Of a stretch of DNA of 64,000 bases, positions 45,750 to 56,096 are shown piece by piece; the stretch's first letter is position 1; every line of letters begins with the position of its first letter. Below the pieces are notes generated by a model, which ran no database searches, was not told where the DNA came from, and saw only the letters and a list, made by a program, of their open reading frames with translations. Origin of the DNA: Euborellia annulipes (Eukaryota; Arthropoda; Insecta; Dermaptera; Anisolabididae); assembly GCA_023213315.1 (NCBI GenBank), contig JAKCPI010009310.1:124001-188000 (forward strand), written 5' to 3'. The translations under genes and the position numbers were made by a program.

Positions 45750-46864
45750 CAGAGTCGTACCGAGGTAGTTGGGGGCCTGGGGCGGCACTAGAAGAGGGCC
45801 CCGTATATTGAATTTTTTTTTGGGGGGTGGTCATCTTTAAATATCCCTCTCCTCCATACACAAAAATATTTTTAAAATACCGTATATCCCTGAACCCCAA
45901 GAGGTCAGAGCCTCTCAAAATGAAATTTTCATTAAATTTTGTTTTACTAGCCGCGTCGCCCGCCTTCGGCGGGCTTCGCGTCTAGCCGGGGGCTTCGTCC
46001 CCCTGGACCCCCCCTCCAGCTGGCTCGGGCCCGCCTGCGGCGGACCCTCGCCTTTTCTTAATTATGAGAACCCGTGGCGCCCGCCTTTGCATCTATAGCA
46101 GGGGGCTTCGCCCCCCTGGACCCCCCTCCAGCTGGCTTCGGGCCCGCCTGCGGCGGACCCTCGACTTTTCTTAATTATGAGAACCCGTGGCGCCCGCCTT
46201 TGCATCTATACGGGGGCTTCGCCCCCTGGACCCCACGCAGCTGGCCGGCGCGCGGGGACCCTCGCCCTTGCTTCTTACTAATGAAAAGAAAAGAATTACT
46301 ACCTATTCCAATCCAGAGCCTGCTTGAGGATTTGTTTACATTCATGGAATATACAAATGAAAAGAATACATAAATATTTCTCCATATATTTCCTATGGGA
46401 GAAATCGTAACTTTAAAAATTAATAACTCAAAAAGTTATGGGAATTTTGGGATGAAAATAATTTTCCTGTAATCCCGAGAAGGTCCTCTTTATGCAAAAA
46501 AAATTTCATTTCAAAATTCCAACGGGAAGTTGCCTAAATAGAGCGTGACAGACAGACAGACAGACGGACGGACATTAGTGAATATATATGAATATGAATT
46601 ATATATATAGATTTTTATCTAAATTTTCCCGATTTTACTTGAACCATGAGGGCCCCGGGGCCTCTTAAAGAGAAATTTTCATTAAATTTTTTGTTTTTTT
46701 TTATCTAAATTTTTTCGTTTTTACTTGAACCCTGAGGGCTCGGGGCCTCTCAAAGAGAAATGTTCGTTAAATTTTGTTTTTTTTTATAAATATATGGGGG
46801 CCTATGCCTGCTCGGGGCCTGGGGCGGACCGCCTCCCCCCCCCCCCCCCCTCGGTACGCCACTG
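45750..46864. mobile_element. hAT non-autonomous element with perfect 8-bp target duplication
   Basis: Termini CAGAGTCGTACCGAGG and CCTCGGTACGCCACTG are inverted repeats (14 of 16). Both flanks are AGGGAGGC (45742-45749 and 46865-46872). CAGTGGCGTA-type ends and 8-bp duplications are hAT hallmarks. No transposase; 665 bp of it is a nested Helitron. Confidence 0.9.
45947..46611 (-). mobile_element. Helitron-like element nested in the hAT element
   Basis: On the minus strand it starts TCTATATATATAATTC after an A (46612). It ends GCCCGCCGAAGGCGGGC hairpin, GACGCGG, CTAG, then T (45946): A/T insertion site, 5' TC and 3' hairpin-CTAG all fit Helitrons. Near the 3' end three tandem GC-rich units of about 120 bp (45965-46240) repeat the CTTCGCCCCCCTGGACCCC-type core. 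No Rep/helicase frame. Confidence 0.8.
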
Positions 46865-47414
46865 AGGGAGGCATGGTAACATAAAGTTTGGAAACCACTG
46901 CTCTAATCCATTTATTGCATATTGAGATAGGTCTAATCATTTTCATTAGTCTTTCTCTTAAATTATTGTTTGTTTGCACTTAGACGCCCTTTCCCGCTTA
47001 TGTTTCCTCACTGAGGGTCTTTTTTTTTATTTTTTGGCTTCTTCAGACATATAAACTGTATAATTATGTATGCAAAGTGTTTCATAATTGCATACTGATC
47101 CTTAAAAATGTGAATACTTGGGTAATTGTAAAAAAAAGTTCGTATCAATCAAAATACGTAGGTCAGCAACCATTTTATTTTTAATAAACGGGATTTTGAA
47201 TATTTTTTAAAATAATAAATTTTTTCTTAAGTTCATTTGAGACTGCATTTAATGATTTGACGCACAAAAACGCTTTTTTGAGTAAAAACTATTTTTCTTC
47301 TTTTACTAGTTGCGTCGGTGTAAGCATATCATTAAATATTTTAAACGGTAAAAATGGTACGCTACTGCTTTTTATTAAAATAAATATTATTTAAAAAATT
47401 GCGATTATTTATTT

Positions 47415-47560
47415 ATTATTTATTTTAAGGTCTTTTTCGACAACGGAGGCCATTTAGACCCCGGCTCTATTTATTTCGATTTATTGGTAGCCAATTAAAT
47501 TCAAATAAATTTTGTCGCATGAGACGGGATGCGAACCCTCCTCAAGACTCTAGAGCAAAA
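47415..47560 (-). repeat. SINE family 2 (tRNA-like)
   Basis: GGCCATTTAGACCCCGGCTC and ATTTATTTCGATTTATTGGT shared with the other family 2 copies. The minus strand has B-box-like GGGTTCGCATCCCGTC. Confidence 0.55.
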
Positions 47561-49354
47561 ATCGCTATTTATATCTTAATAAAAATGGCCCCTTTTTCGC
47601 CCTTACTTTTTCATAGTCATAGGCCGATAGTGATATACATAGAAATCCATAAATCCTTATCCATATATTGCTATGTATATATTTATTTTTTCATTCGAAA
47701 CCCGTTCGTCGGGCGAAAAAAGTCAAGGGGTCATTTTTACTAAGAAATAAATCACAATTTAAAAAATATTATTTATCTTGACAAAATACACTGACATGTA
47801 TATAATATTTTTCAGTCAAAAATATTCAATGAGAACACCCTAGTGAAAGTAGAAAATTAGTTTTTACTCACAAACAGGTTTTTATGCAGTATTGCTAACT
47901 ACCAAATTTCAACAAAATATCTAAAGGAGGTTCAATGAAATTATGAAAAATTTATTTATTTTTTTTTTAATATTTAACACGCACATACTGAGTATATCAT
48001 AAATAAAGCGGTTACGGAGCTACATTGATATGAACTTTTTTCTTACAATCGACTATTTTTAAGGGTCAGCATTCAATTATGAAGCAGCCCAATTAATTTA
48101 AATAAATTTTCTGGAACCCGCATAAAGAGCTCTCGGTTTTTAAGTTTACAATAATTTAAATTCTCTGCCAAGGGGTGAGAGGGAAAAGAGTTGAGTGACT
48201 TATTTAAAAAGAGATTTAAATAAAAAAATAACTAATAGGAAAAAGAAAGGAAATAAAATAAAAACTAAATATATAAATAGATCAGCCCCTATTTCAATCC
48301 TTCACCTTTTTTATTTTATTTATTTTTTTTCAAAAAATACAAAGAGAATAAAAGGAAGAAGGAAATGGTGGCAGTGAATTCAGTCGGCTGATAGTGACGC
48401 ATCGATGACAAATGCCAATCGAAAAGCAAACAGAAATGGAAAGAACGATCCCTGCACCCACCACCATCACTACCACCTTTTCCTTCATTTCTTTTATTTC
48501 TCCCTTGTGAGAAGTCATTTTTTTATTTCCATGCAAAAAAAAAACGCCAATTTAATTGGTTGGTGTTCGATTGAGTTGCCACGCCCTTATTTTCCTTGTT
48601 TGTTCCGCTATTCAATAAACATGTCCGCTTCATTGGAATTTAATTAGTTCTTAAATTGTTTATTTATTCACAAACTTGTTTGTATATGGCTTGTTTAAAA
48701 ATAAAGTGTTGAAAATAGAAACAGAAAGATTAGTTTCAATTTTAAATAAGCGTAGCATATATAGAATGGGAAATTTATATAAGCATATTTTAAAGCCGAC
48801 ATTTTCTTAATGAAAGGGTGTAATTAAAAAAAAAAATATCCTTGAATTTCTAAAAACCAGATCCCCCTCCAACCGAGTCGGTCCAATTCGTTTCACAGAA
48901 TTAATACAAATATACGTACCTAGGTACATAACTTGAATTAGTAAGAAATATATAGGGCCTACTTCTAGAGATGCAGGCGACAATTCGATAAAAATTTTAA
49001 AAGTCGATATTTTTTGAGTATCGTAACTTTTGTTTCGATATTTTGAATGTATCGATACTCTAATTCGGCTATCGGAATCAATAAATATCGCCAAATTAAT
49101 ACAACTCAAAATAGATCAAACTTTCTATACAAAAATAATTTTGTCCTTTAGTTGCAATTAATCAGTCTTATTTACAATTCATTCTAGTGACTTCTGTCAT
49201 GCGCCAAAATATATATTTTAAAATTATATTAATTCTTATTTGGCAGGTGTGATCCTAAAAATCATATTGGCATGTTTAAAAAAGGATTCCCAAAAAATGT
49301 ACAAGATTTATTTTATTTTTTCTTCCTTCTGTAAATAATGCATAGGCCTTTTTT
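47561..49354. other. AT-rich DNA, no gene seen
   Basis: A- and T-rich with a short GC-containing patch at 48370-48480 (CATCGATGACAAATGCCAAT; CACCACCATCACTACCACC). Overlapping open frames there on both strands show no domain. No exon-quality splice pair found. Confidence 0.45.
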
Positions 49355-49588
49355 TTCATTTATACTCACACTCACACACATTCACACAGTCTTTTCGGCA
49401 ACTCATGCCATATAAGACTTCTATACGATATCCTTTATTGATAATTATACATATTGGGGTCCAGGCATTCTTATTTAAGTCATTTGGAATCCAAATGGCT
49501 AAATAAAATCATCGGACTGCCTGGGATCCGAACCGACTTTTGGTATACGAGGTTAGCACGCTAACCCCTACACCAAGCCCCGAGGGCA
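49355..49588 (-). repeat. SINE family 1, near-complete copy
   Basis: Minus strand: CTCGGGGCTTGGTGTAGGGG head, B box GGTTCGGATCCC, body and GTGTGAGTGTGAGTATAAAT tail. About 235 bp. Confidence 0.65.
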
Positions 49589-49744
49589 TGTATAGGCCTT
49601 ATAAAAGAAAAGTATTCTCAAAAAAATTCTTCTGAAGTTTTGCAACTTCGTTCTCTTTTTTTTCCTTTAATACGTATTCAGAAAGAAAAAAAAACTAAAA
49701 TCAATCAGATAATGAATTATTGAAAAAAAGAAATGAAAACAATT

Positions 49745-50100
49745 TCATACTTGATTTGCTTCAAATGAGAAATGATAAAAATCCCTTTGAGATCACACAT
49801 CTTCACATAGACAGAAATATACCTATATATGTACTGTATATAGGCCTACACTTTTCAACAGGTTTTGATTTTTATTCTTACTTATTCTTACAGGTTCAGG
49901 AAGATTGCAAACCTAGCTTTGGTGGATTGGTTTTTGGTTATATGAGACAATTGCTACAGTGACAACAGCTACGTATTCACGCTAGTCCGGGTCTCCACAT
50001 TTCCTTCATTTAGTGAGTAATTCATAATTTTATTTCTTTTTGAAATTATAAATATCCTGAAATATAAATTTTTGACAAATTGAAAGAGTTGGTTATTAAA
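49745..50100 (+). repeat. Exon-like cassette repeat, copy C
   Basis: Exon-like segment 49894-50012 (119 nt) with polypyrimidine acceptor TTCTTACTTATTCTTACAG and donor TTTA-GTGAGTAA. Upstream GCTTCAAATGAGAAATGATA and downstream AAATTTTTGACAAATTGAAA match copy A. An in-frame stop follows 23 codons. Confidence 0.5.
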
Positions 50101-50102
50101 TA

Positions 50103-50400
50103 TCTGGCGAGACTGGTCTGACAGCACACAGTTTGTCCCACCAAATTTTTTGTGTCGACATATTTTTAGTTTCCGGAAGTACATTAGATTTCAAAATGTT
50201 AAATTTATAAATATGGGAAAATACTTATATTTTATCACAGTGGCAACTCTTTCTCCTATCTTTTTTTTTTTTTTTATTAAGCCGGGTGACCTCCTATCTT
50301 TCCTATTAAGTACAAGAGTAAAGTGGTCTTCAGAAGATTTCAATGGCAAAATGAGAATATACATTTTAAAGAGCATCTGAAAAATAATTGATTTTTGAAT
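50103..50400 (+). repeat. Family F2 fragment with internal duplication
   Basis: CTGGCGAGACTGGTCTGACA to ATCTGAAAAATAATTGATTT. The CTCCTATCTTT segment occurs twice, separated by a T tract and AAGCCGGGTGAC. Confidence 0.7.
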
Positions 50401-51105
50401 TTTAATTGTTTTTTTTTCACATATTAATTTATTTAATTATTATACATTCGAGCAACATAGAAATATGAAAAAATTTTAAAACTATTTCTAAAATGAATTT
50501 TTTTATAGATAATTTTTTTAATGACTAAAAAAAAAGAGTTAATTTGTTCGGCCTTTTACTTTTATTATATTCACATAAAAAATGAGAAGAATATAATGAT
50601 AATAAACAAATAAAAAAAATGAGAGAAATAAAGAGAATAAATGGCGACACATAATAGCGCAACCAAACACTCCTTCCTCGTCGTCAGCAAAAAGCCTCAT
50701 TACAAACCACCGAGTATCACCTGATACCCTAAATATACCCGAGTGGTACAGTTATATCGCCACCTTAACAAATTCCCCAGCATAGAAAAGATATTTATTA
50801 GCTGCTTTATACTAACAATTAAGATCCTTTATCGGTCGATAAATATAACTTAAAAATTTTAGAGAAACATTAGTACTTTAAAATTTAAGCTCAATTAGTA
50901 GATTCCATGAACTTATTTAGAAATGGCGTCCACAAACGTGCTTCCCCCTTTCCCCAAGGTGTCGTATACAACATTAACAATTAGACTTCTGTTAATAATT
51001 TCTGTTCGCACCCCGACCTCTCTACCACGCATTGCTATTGATTAATACATGGCTAGCCAGAAGTTAAAGTATTATCTTAGTAACACAATCATCTAAAAAT
51101 TTCCT
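50401..51105. other. AT-rich DNA, no feature seen
   Basis: A patch of higher GC at 50640-50780 (CATAATAGCGCAACCAAACA) has no coding signal on inspection. Confidence 0.4.
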
Positions 51106-51164
51106 ATCAAACTTATTACGTTCTCTTACATATATGTTAATGTAATATATCAATATATATATAT
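51106..51164. repeat. F2 AT-hairpin end, left remnant
   Basis: TTACGTTCTCTTACATATAT and an AT run. The matching half begins at 52536, so the 51165-52457 palindrome sits in the AT loop of an F2 terminal hairpin. Confidence 0.55.
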
Positions 51165-51635
51165 ATGCGAAGAAAGTTTTCTCGGGAAGTCGCGTGGGGT
51201 GCTGAGATTTACTCGACGTTTCGGCTCTCCTTTTGGAGCATTTTCAAGAGAGAAGGAAGTTAGGAGGTAATGGTGGAGGGGGTGTTTCGGGGTCGCAGTC
51301 TTCCTGGTCCCCAGGTCAATTTGGTGGATGACTCAGAGGCGTGGATTGGTCTCTGAGAACTGGAGGAAGGTTGGGTGTGTGTAATTGTGTTCGGTTTAGG
51401 TTGACTACGGGGCCTCAATCTGCCTACTCCCCAAGTCGGTGTGTTGGTGGTGTGTTTGGTGGATGCCTCAGAGGTCTGGGTTTGTCTCTGAGGAATGGAC
51501 AGTGGTTGGTTCTGTGTAATCGGGTTTGTGTTTGGTTTGGGTTGACTTTGGGGCCTCAATCTGCCTACTCCCCAAGTCGGGGTGTTAGCTCTTGGTTCCC
51601 GGGGTCTCAACCTGCCTACTCCCCAGGCCGAGAGT

Positions 51636-51672
51636 AACTGACTGCGAGCCGGAGGTGCAGGTCCTTTTATAA
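51636..51672 (-). promoter_or_regulatory. Leftward TATA box and initiator in the palindrome
   Basis: Minus strand TATAAAA ending at 51665 and TCAGTT at 51641-51636, the mirror of the right-hand promoter at the same spacing. Confidence 0.6.
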
Positions 51673-51689
51673 CTGTTGCCGGGCATGTG

Positions 51690-51930
51690 GGCGTGGCTTT
51701 GGGAGTCACGTGGCTGTCTCTGATTGGCTGGGCCTGGTCTGGGGGCGTGGCTTTGGGAGTGACGTGGCTGTCTCTGGTTGGCTGGGCCTGGACAGCCACG
51801 TCACCCCAAAGCCACGCCCCCAGACCAAGCCCAGCCAACCAGAGACAGGCACGTCACTCCCAAAGCCACGCCCCCAGACCAGGCCCAGCCAATCAGAGAC
51901 AGCCACGTGACTCCCAAAGCCACGCCCACA
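51690..51930. promoter_or_regulatory. Central upstream-element array of the palindrome
   Basis: Tandem and inverted units of about 54 bp with CCAAT boxes (CAGCCAATCAG), CACCC/GC-type boxes (CCACGCCC) and E-box/CRE-like CACGTGAC or CACGTCAC. This is the arrangement of a bidirectional Pol II promoter. Confidence 0.55.
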
Positions 51931-51944
51931 TGCCCGGCAACAGT

Positions 51945-51980
51945 TATAAAAGGACCTGCACCTCCGGCTCGCAGTCAGTT
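51945..51980 (+). promoter_or_regulatory. Rightward TATA box and initiator in the palindrome
   Basis: TATAAAA at 51945-51951 and TCAGTT at 51975-51980. The A of the initiator (51977) is 32 nt after the first T of the TATA box, an ideal spacing. Confidence 0.6.
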
Positions 51981-52373
51981 ACTCTCGGCCTGGGGAGTAG
52001 GCAGGTTGAGACCCCGGGAACCAAGAGCTAACACCCCGACTTGGGGAGTAGGCAGATTGAGGCCCCAAAGTCAACCCAAACCAAACACAAACCCGATTAC
52101 ACAGAACCAACCACTGTCCATTCCTCAGAGACAAACCCAGACCTCTGAGGCATCCACCAAACACACCACCAACACACCGACTTGGGGAGTAGGCAGATTG
52201 AGGCCCCGTAGTCAACCTAAACCGAACACAATTACACACACCCAACCTTCCTCCAGTTCTCAGAGACCAATCCACGCCTCTGAGTCATCCACCAAATTGA
52301 CCTGGGGACCAGGAAGACTGCGACCCCGTAAACAACCCCCTCCACCATTACCTCCTAACTTCCTTCTCTCTTG

Positions 52374-52412
52374 AAAATGGCTCCAAAAGGAGAGCCGAAA
52401 CGTCGAGTAAAT
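52374..52412 (+). ncRNA. Hammerhead-like motif, diverged (right arm)
   Basis: TTGAAAA-T-GGCTCC-AAAA-GGAGAGCC-GAAACGTC-GAG. Stem II pairs GGCUCC with GGAG-AGCC. The CUGANGA box is degenerate (UUGAAAA). The mirror lies at 51208-51246 on the minus strand. Confidence 0.4.
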
Positions 52413-52482
52413 CTCAGCACCCCACGCGACTTAACCCGAGAAAACTTGTCTTCGCATACATCCGGTCGCGGAAACCTTCAAG

Positions 52483-52487
<5 letters not shown>

Positions 52488-52535
<48 letters not shown>
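52488..52535. repeat. (AT)n microsatellite
   Basis: About 22-24 AT units between the palindrome and the F2 remainder; the expanded loop of the F2 end hairpin. Confidence 0.9.
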
Positions 52536-52537
<2 letters not shown>

Positions 52538-52790
52538 AATATATAGAGAGAGAAAATATTGGATTCATGTCGAAAATTAAATGTCGAGATTTTGATGGAT
52601 AAACACGTTTTGAGGTCCCCTGAATCCAAAAAGTGGTTTTCGCGACATGGTCTGTCTCTGTGTGTGTTTGTGTGTGTCTGTGAACAAAATATCTCAAGAA
52701 AGAAAGAGCTATATATATATATATATATATAAAGTATTGAATTCATGACAAAAAAATTAGATGTCGAGATCTTGATGAAAATATGTTTTT
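52536..52790 (-). repeat. Family F2 remnants, two tandem pieces
   Basis: First piece TTAATATATAGAGAGAGAAA to AAAGAAAGAGCT; second piece begins AAAGTATTGAATTCATGACA at 52731 after another AT run. Confidence 0.75.
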
Positions 52791-52792
52791 TT

Positions 52793-52922
52793 TTAAAACA
52801 CTCACAATATTTTCCCAAACAGTCACACATACATACACAGTATTTTCGGCAACTCAGGCCATATGAGACAAAGGATACCGTATTTGTATTAATATAGCGT
52901 ATATATTAGTGGGGGTCCAGCA
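52793..52922 (-). repeat. SINE family 1 partial copy
   Basis: AAACACTCACAATATTTTCC and TTTTCGGCAACTCAGGCCAT to GGGGTCCAG, where it is cut by a sequence starting CAGGGCTGGACTGG (possible hAT-like end). Confidence 0.55.
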
Positions 52923-53280
52923 GGGCTGGACTGGAAACACATTTAGGCGGGAAATATCGGTGGCGTAATCCCACAATATTAAATTTAAGAAAAAAAAGCC
53001 TACATTAGTAATTTATAAACGTAAAATAATAAAAAATTTCGCCAAGTATATTAATACTTGATTTATTAATTTAAATATTATAAATCTAAATGCCTGCGCA
53101 AAAAATTATTATTTATTATAACATATGTAAACGTAATTGTGATTTTATAAAAATGAGTCAGTGCGGGAATAGAACAAAATGTTTATAGACCGAAACTCCT
53201 CAAATTACGCTGATTTTTCGGCAAGAGTGTAGAAAGGGAAAAAACAATAAAATTTTTTTTTATTTTCCCAAATGAGTTTG

Positions 53281-53325
53281 TTTCCTAATATTTCGAAAGC
53301 ACAAAGGCTCTTCTTCAGAGGAAGC
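53281..53325 (-). ncRNA. Hammerhead-like motif with 5-bp stem I
   Basis: Minus strand: TTCCT-CTGAAGA-A-GAGCCTTTGTGCTTTC-GAAATATTA-GGAA. CUGAAGA and GAAA boxes present; stem I UUCCU/AGGAA perfect; stem II weak. Confidence 0.4.
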
Positions 53326-53487
53326 TCATTTTACACTCCGCTAACATTATAATAACAGCCAAGGTTTTTTGCATCCAAGAAAGCCATTTGTCTTCGGTAA
53401 CTCTTGAGAGCATTAGAATGCTAAAATTGAAAAATCAATTATTTTTTATGATAATATATGAATTGTTGCTGGTTTCAGAGGATGATT

Positions 53488-53963
53488 TGACGGCACAAAT
53501 AAAACAGTAAAAATTTTCAGGAATCGCGTTATATCATATGGATCCTGTTACGCATTAGGGTAGCGCCTGCTACCGAGATTTAAGAAAATTAACATTAAAG
53601 TTCTTTATTTTCATTGTATTAAATATAATTTTTTTTTTTTGTCAATTGTGCAAGTAACATTAAATATATATATATATTTTTTAGGACATATTTCATAAAA
53701 AAATACTATCAATTATAGCATTTGAAACAATATTCAGTGCTTAACTCAATTTTTAATTTTTTTTTGGCGGTTGACACACTAATGCGTAACAGGGCCCATA
53801 TAATCTGCAAATATTTCGGCCGGCCTAACGCCTGGCCATTTTCAGGATATAGTTCTTTGAAATGAAGACGAAGGATCGCCAAAGAACTAGACCGGCCGGA
53901 ATATTTGCAAATTATATGGTATTTCCTGAAAATTTTTGCTGTTTTATTTCTCCAGTCAAATCA
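53488..53963. repeat. Nested foldback with degenerate hammerhead-like arms
   Basis: Outer inverted ends AAATAAAACAGTAAAAATTT and complement. A second pair is TGTTACGCATTAG (53548) / CTAATGCGTAACA (53780). An inner palindrome at 53798-53923 has ATATTTCGGCCGG, CCATTTTCAG and complements. The CUGANGA box reads CUGAAAA. Confidence 0.65.
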
Positions 53964-54258
53964 ATTATGATCTTTAAAATTCATATTCTCATTTTGCACT
54001 TGAAATTTTTTGAAATACACTTTACTCTTGTACTTCTCAGGAAAAATAAGACAAATGATTGGCATGAGAACAAAAATATTACTTAATGTAAATATTTTCC
54101 TCACATTGATTATAAATTTTACTTCTTTCGTTCTAATATAGGCCTACTATCGGAAACTTAATATTTGAAGACAAGATCTGGTGAGACAATTTTCGAATAC
54201 AAAGTAAAGAAAATGTTGTGTGCTGGGAGGACAGTCAATCCAGATTTTAAAAAATGTT
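53930..54258 (-). repeat. Family F2, old minus-strand fragment
   Basis: CTTTAAAATTCATATTCTCA, ACACTTTACTCTTGTACTTC and a decayed hairpin (ATCTGGTGAGAC ... GACAGTCAATCCAGATTTT parts). Confidence 0.6.
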
Positions 54259-54259
54259 A

Positions 54260-55362
54260 CGAGATAAATTAATTAATGATATTTATAATACTATTATAAA
54301 AGATAGGTTAGGTTAATTTTTTTTCGATTAAAAAAATAATATTTTAATTTAGAATAATAACATTTTATACGAAGGTGTTTTTAACCAGAAAGATTGCATT
54401 CTTCGCCACTTAAGTTTTAATTAAAAGTTAATTTTTGAGAGGTTAGCGTCACGAGAAGAAAACGTAAGGAAGAAGTCTGCGAGTTGGGGTAGTGGGGGTG
54501 GGGGAGGATCTTTTTAAAAGGAAAAGTTTTCGGACTTTTGGGCATTTTCCGTCCGGCATCAGTGAAAAATTAACCAAAGTGTTTCTCCAAGATGTTTTTC
54601 ACTTAAGAAAAAAAAAAAAATTATAATCGAGAACTTATCAATGTCTTGATGCATATTTTGAAAACATTAAAAAAATAATGAGAGATATAATAAACCCAAT
54701 TATGAACTTTTAATAATCTACTTGAAACTCATTCATAAATTTCTTACAAGACTTAAAAAGTAATGGACATCATGAAAAATAATCTTAAAAAAAAAATAAA
54801 AAAAATTGAAAAGTGAAAAAAAAAATAATCCTTTGAAGCATAGTAGGAAGGAGAAATTAATAAAAAGAAATTAAATTCGATTAAGGAAAAAAGACAAAAG
54901 GCTTCTCACTCACACCCCATCAGAGTTGGGTTTTATACATGATTTTGTAGTTTCATACAAAAATCGGTGGTTAAACTGTATAAAACGTATTTAACGTATA
55001 AAACTATGGCGTATGTATAAAACAACTCTGCATCCTATACAGATACAGATAATAAGACAACCTCTTACAGTAATAATTAATTTTTTTTTTTTTTTTTTTT
55101 TTTTAACTTTCTCCTTTTTTTCTCCCTCCCCCTCCCCCCCCCTCCCACACTCTCCCGCACACTCCGCCACAAAACAACTTTTTAATATCTTTTTTTTATA
55201 AATAAATATAAATATGAGGTCTAGGGGTTTTAATAATAATTTTTTTTCCATTTTTTTTTATAAAAAAAATAAAAAAAAGGGGGGCCCGCGGCGGGGGTGG
55301 AGGCGGGGGGGGGTGGGGAGCGCCTCCCCCCCCCCCCATAATTAAATTTTAAAGCAAAGAAC

Positions 55363-55395
<33 letters not shown>

Positions 55396-55990
55396 AACAA
55401 TTTTTTTTTTTTTAACCTTGTTGAGAGATGAAGAAAAAACTTTTTCAATCTGACGTTTTGACATTTGTTTTAAGATCGACATTTATTCATCCAAGAGATT
55501 AAATGTATAATGGCCCTCTTATACATTGAATTCGATCGACGACCCCTCAAGCATATATCTTAATTTAAAGTAAGATTTAATTTAAACTAGAGTTTAATTT
55601 AAATGATCAAGATTTATAGCAAGGTTAGACCGATCGAATTCAATCCTATTGCTTTATATAAGCTGGACCTTGTAATATAAATCTTTTATACCAATGAATA
55701 TCAATATCAAGGCCGAGCCTAGTACTTTTGCGCCCTAGTGCAATTTTATTCAGGCACGACTTTGCAGCCAGTAAAAAAAAGATTGATTTTTGGAAAGACT
55801 AATGAAAAAATACCGTTTTTTTATTTACCGAGCAATTGTATTAGTTTATTCAGGAAGAGACCCGAAAAAGGTGGAATTTTAGAGTGTGACAAAGAGAAAG
55901 AATTGCAAGGGGGCTATCTGTCAATCACGATCTAACCAACCTCACACAGGAGATGGGAGGGAAAAAAAAGTGATAAATTATCCAAAACAA
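54260..55990. other. Low-complexity AT-rich DNA
   Basis: T tract at 55081-55104, C/T-rich patch at 55110-55170, G/C-run block at 55276-55338 and an (AAAT)n tract at 55366-55392. No exon recognised. Confidence 0.5.
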
Positions 55991-55992
55991 AC

Positions 55993-56096
55993 CTGGCAGC
56001 CACCTACGAGAGTGCCATTTACAACTGAGTAGATGGTATCGGCCCCAGGGGAGAACCTGCGAGCATCGCCTATCTGACACCCATTTGGGTTCTTGT
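55993..56096 (-). CDS. Possible internal exon, unknown gene (tentative)
   Basis: Open minus-strand frame including NPNGCQIGDARRFSPGAD and TIYSVVNGTLVGGCQ, ending CAG-GTTTGT (donor). The candidate acceptor is TTTGAAG at 56097-56103. The peptide has the mixed composition and two cysteines of a secreted protein and is unlike AT-driven chance frames nearby. No family was recognised. It reads in phase with the next candidate exon upstream (56457-56561). Confidence 0.3.

Larger units (their letters stand above)
42991..46900. mobile_element. Composite unit B bounded by two hAT MITE ends
   Basis: Collinear with unit A (29414-32552) from the left MITE through cassette, SINE, F2 end and hammerhead-like foldback to the right MITE, which is split by a 1.1-kb hAT insertion. 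It lacks the MITE at 29968 and has a longer SINE at 44105. A target duplication is not visible. Confidence 0.65.
45515..46900. mobile_element. hAT MITE (AGGCGCG family) split by a hAT insertion
   Basis: Left part 45515-45749, right part 46865-46900 (ATGGTAACATAAAGTTTGGA, AACCACTG). The interruption is the 45750-46864 element. Confidence 0.7.
51165..52457. repeat. 1.29-kb GC-rich palindrome with divergent promoters
   Basis: Arms of about 620 bp, identical over at least the 300 bp 51341-51637/51979-52275, centred near 51810. Each arm, from the centre outward, has two or three tandem units of about 54 bp with CCAATCAG, CCACGCCC and CACGTCAC; TATAAAAGG; an initiator TCAGTT; three GACTTGGGGAGTAGGCAG-type repeats; and an outer GAAACGTCGAG hammerhead-like motif. 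Long open frames repeating TWGVGRLRP run outward on both strands, but they follow from the repeats and symmetry. Confidence 0.9.

Noticed and set aside
46074..46373. Pro/Gly-rich open frame as a gene
   Set aside because: It lies wholly inside the triplicated GC-rich tail of the Helitron-like element.
51260..52374. Long open frames on both strands repeating TWGVGRLRP and RDSHVTPKA-type segments as a protein gene
   Set aside because: The frames are mirror images produced by the palindrome. They cross the promoter-like centre and consist of tandem DNA repeats; no domain or splice context supports a protein.
55013..55251. Phe/Ser/Pro-rich and Lys/Glu-rich frames on opposite strands
   Set aside because: Caused by T tracts and a C/T-rich patch; low complexity only.
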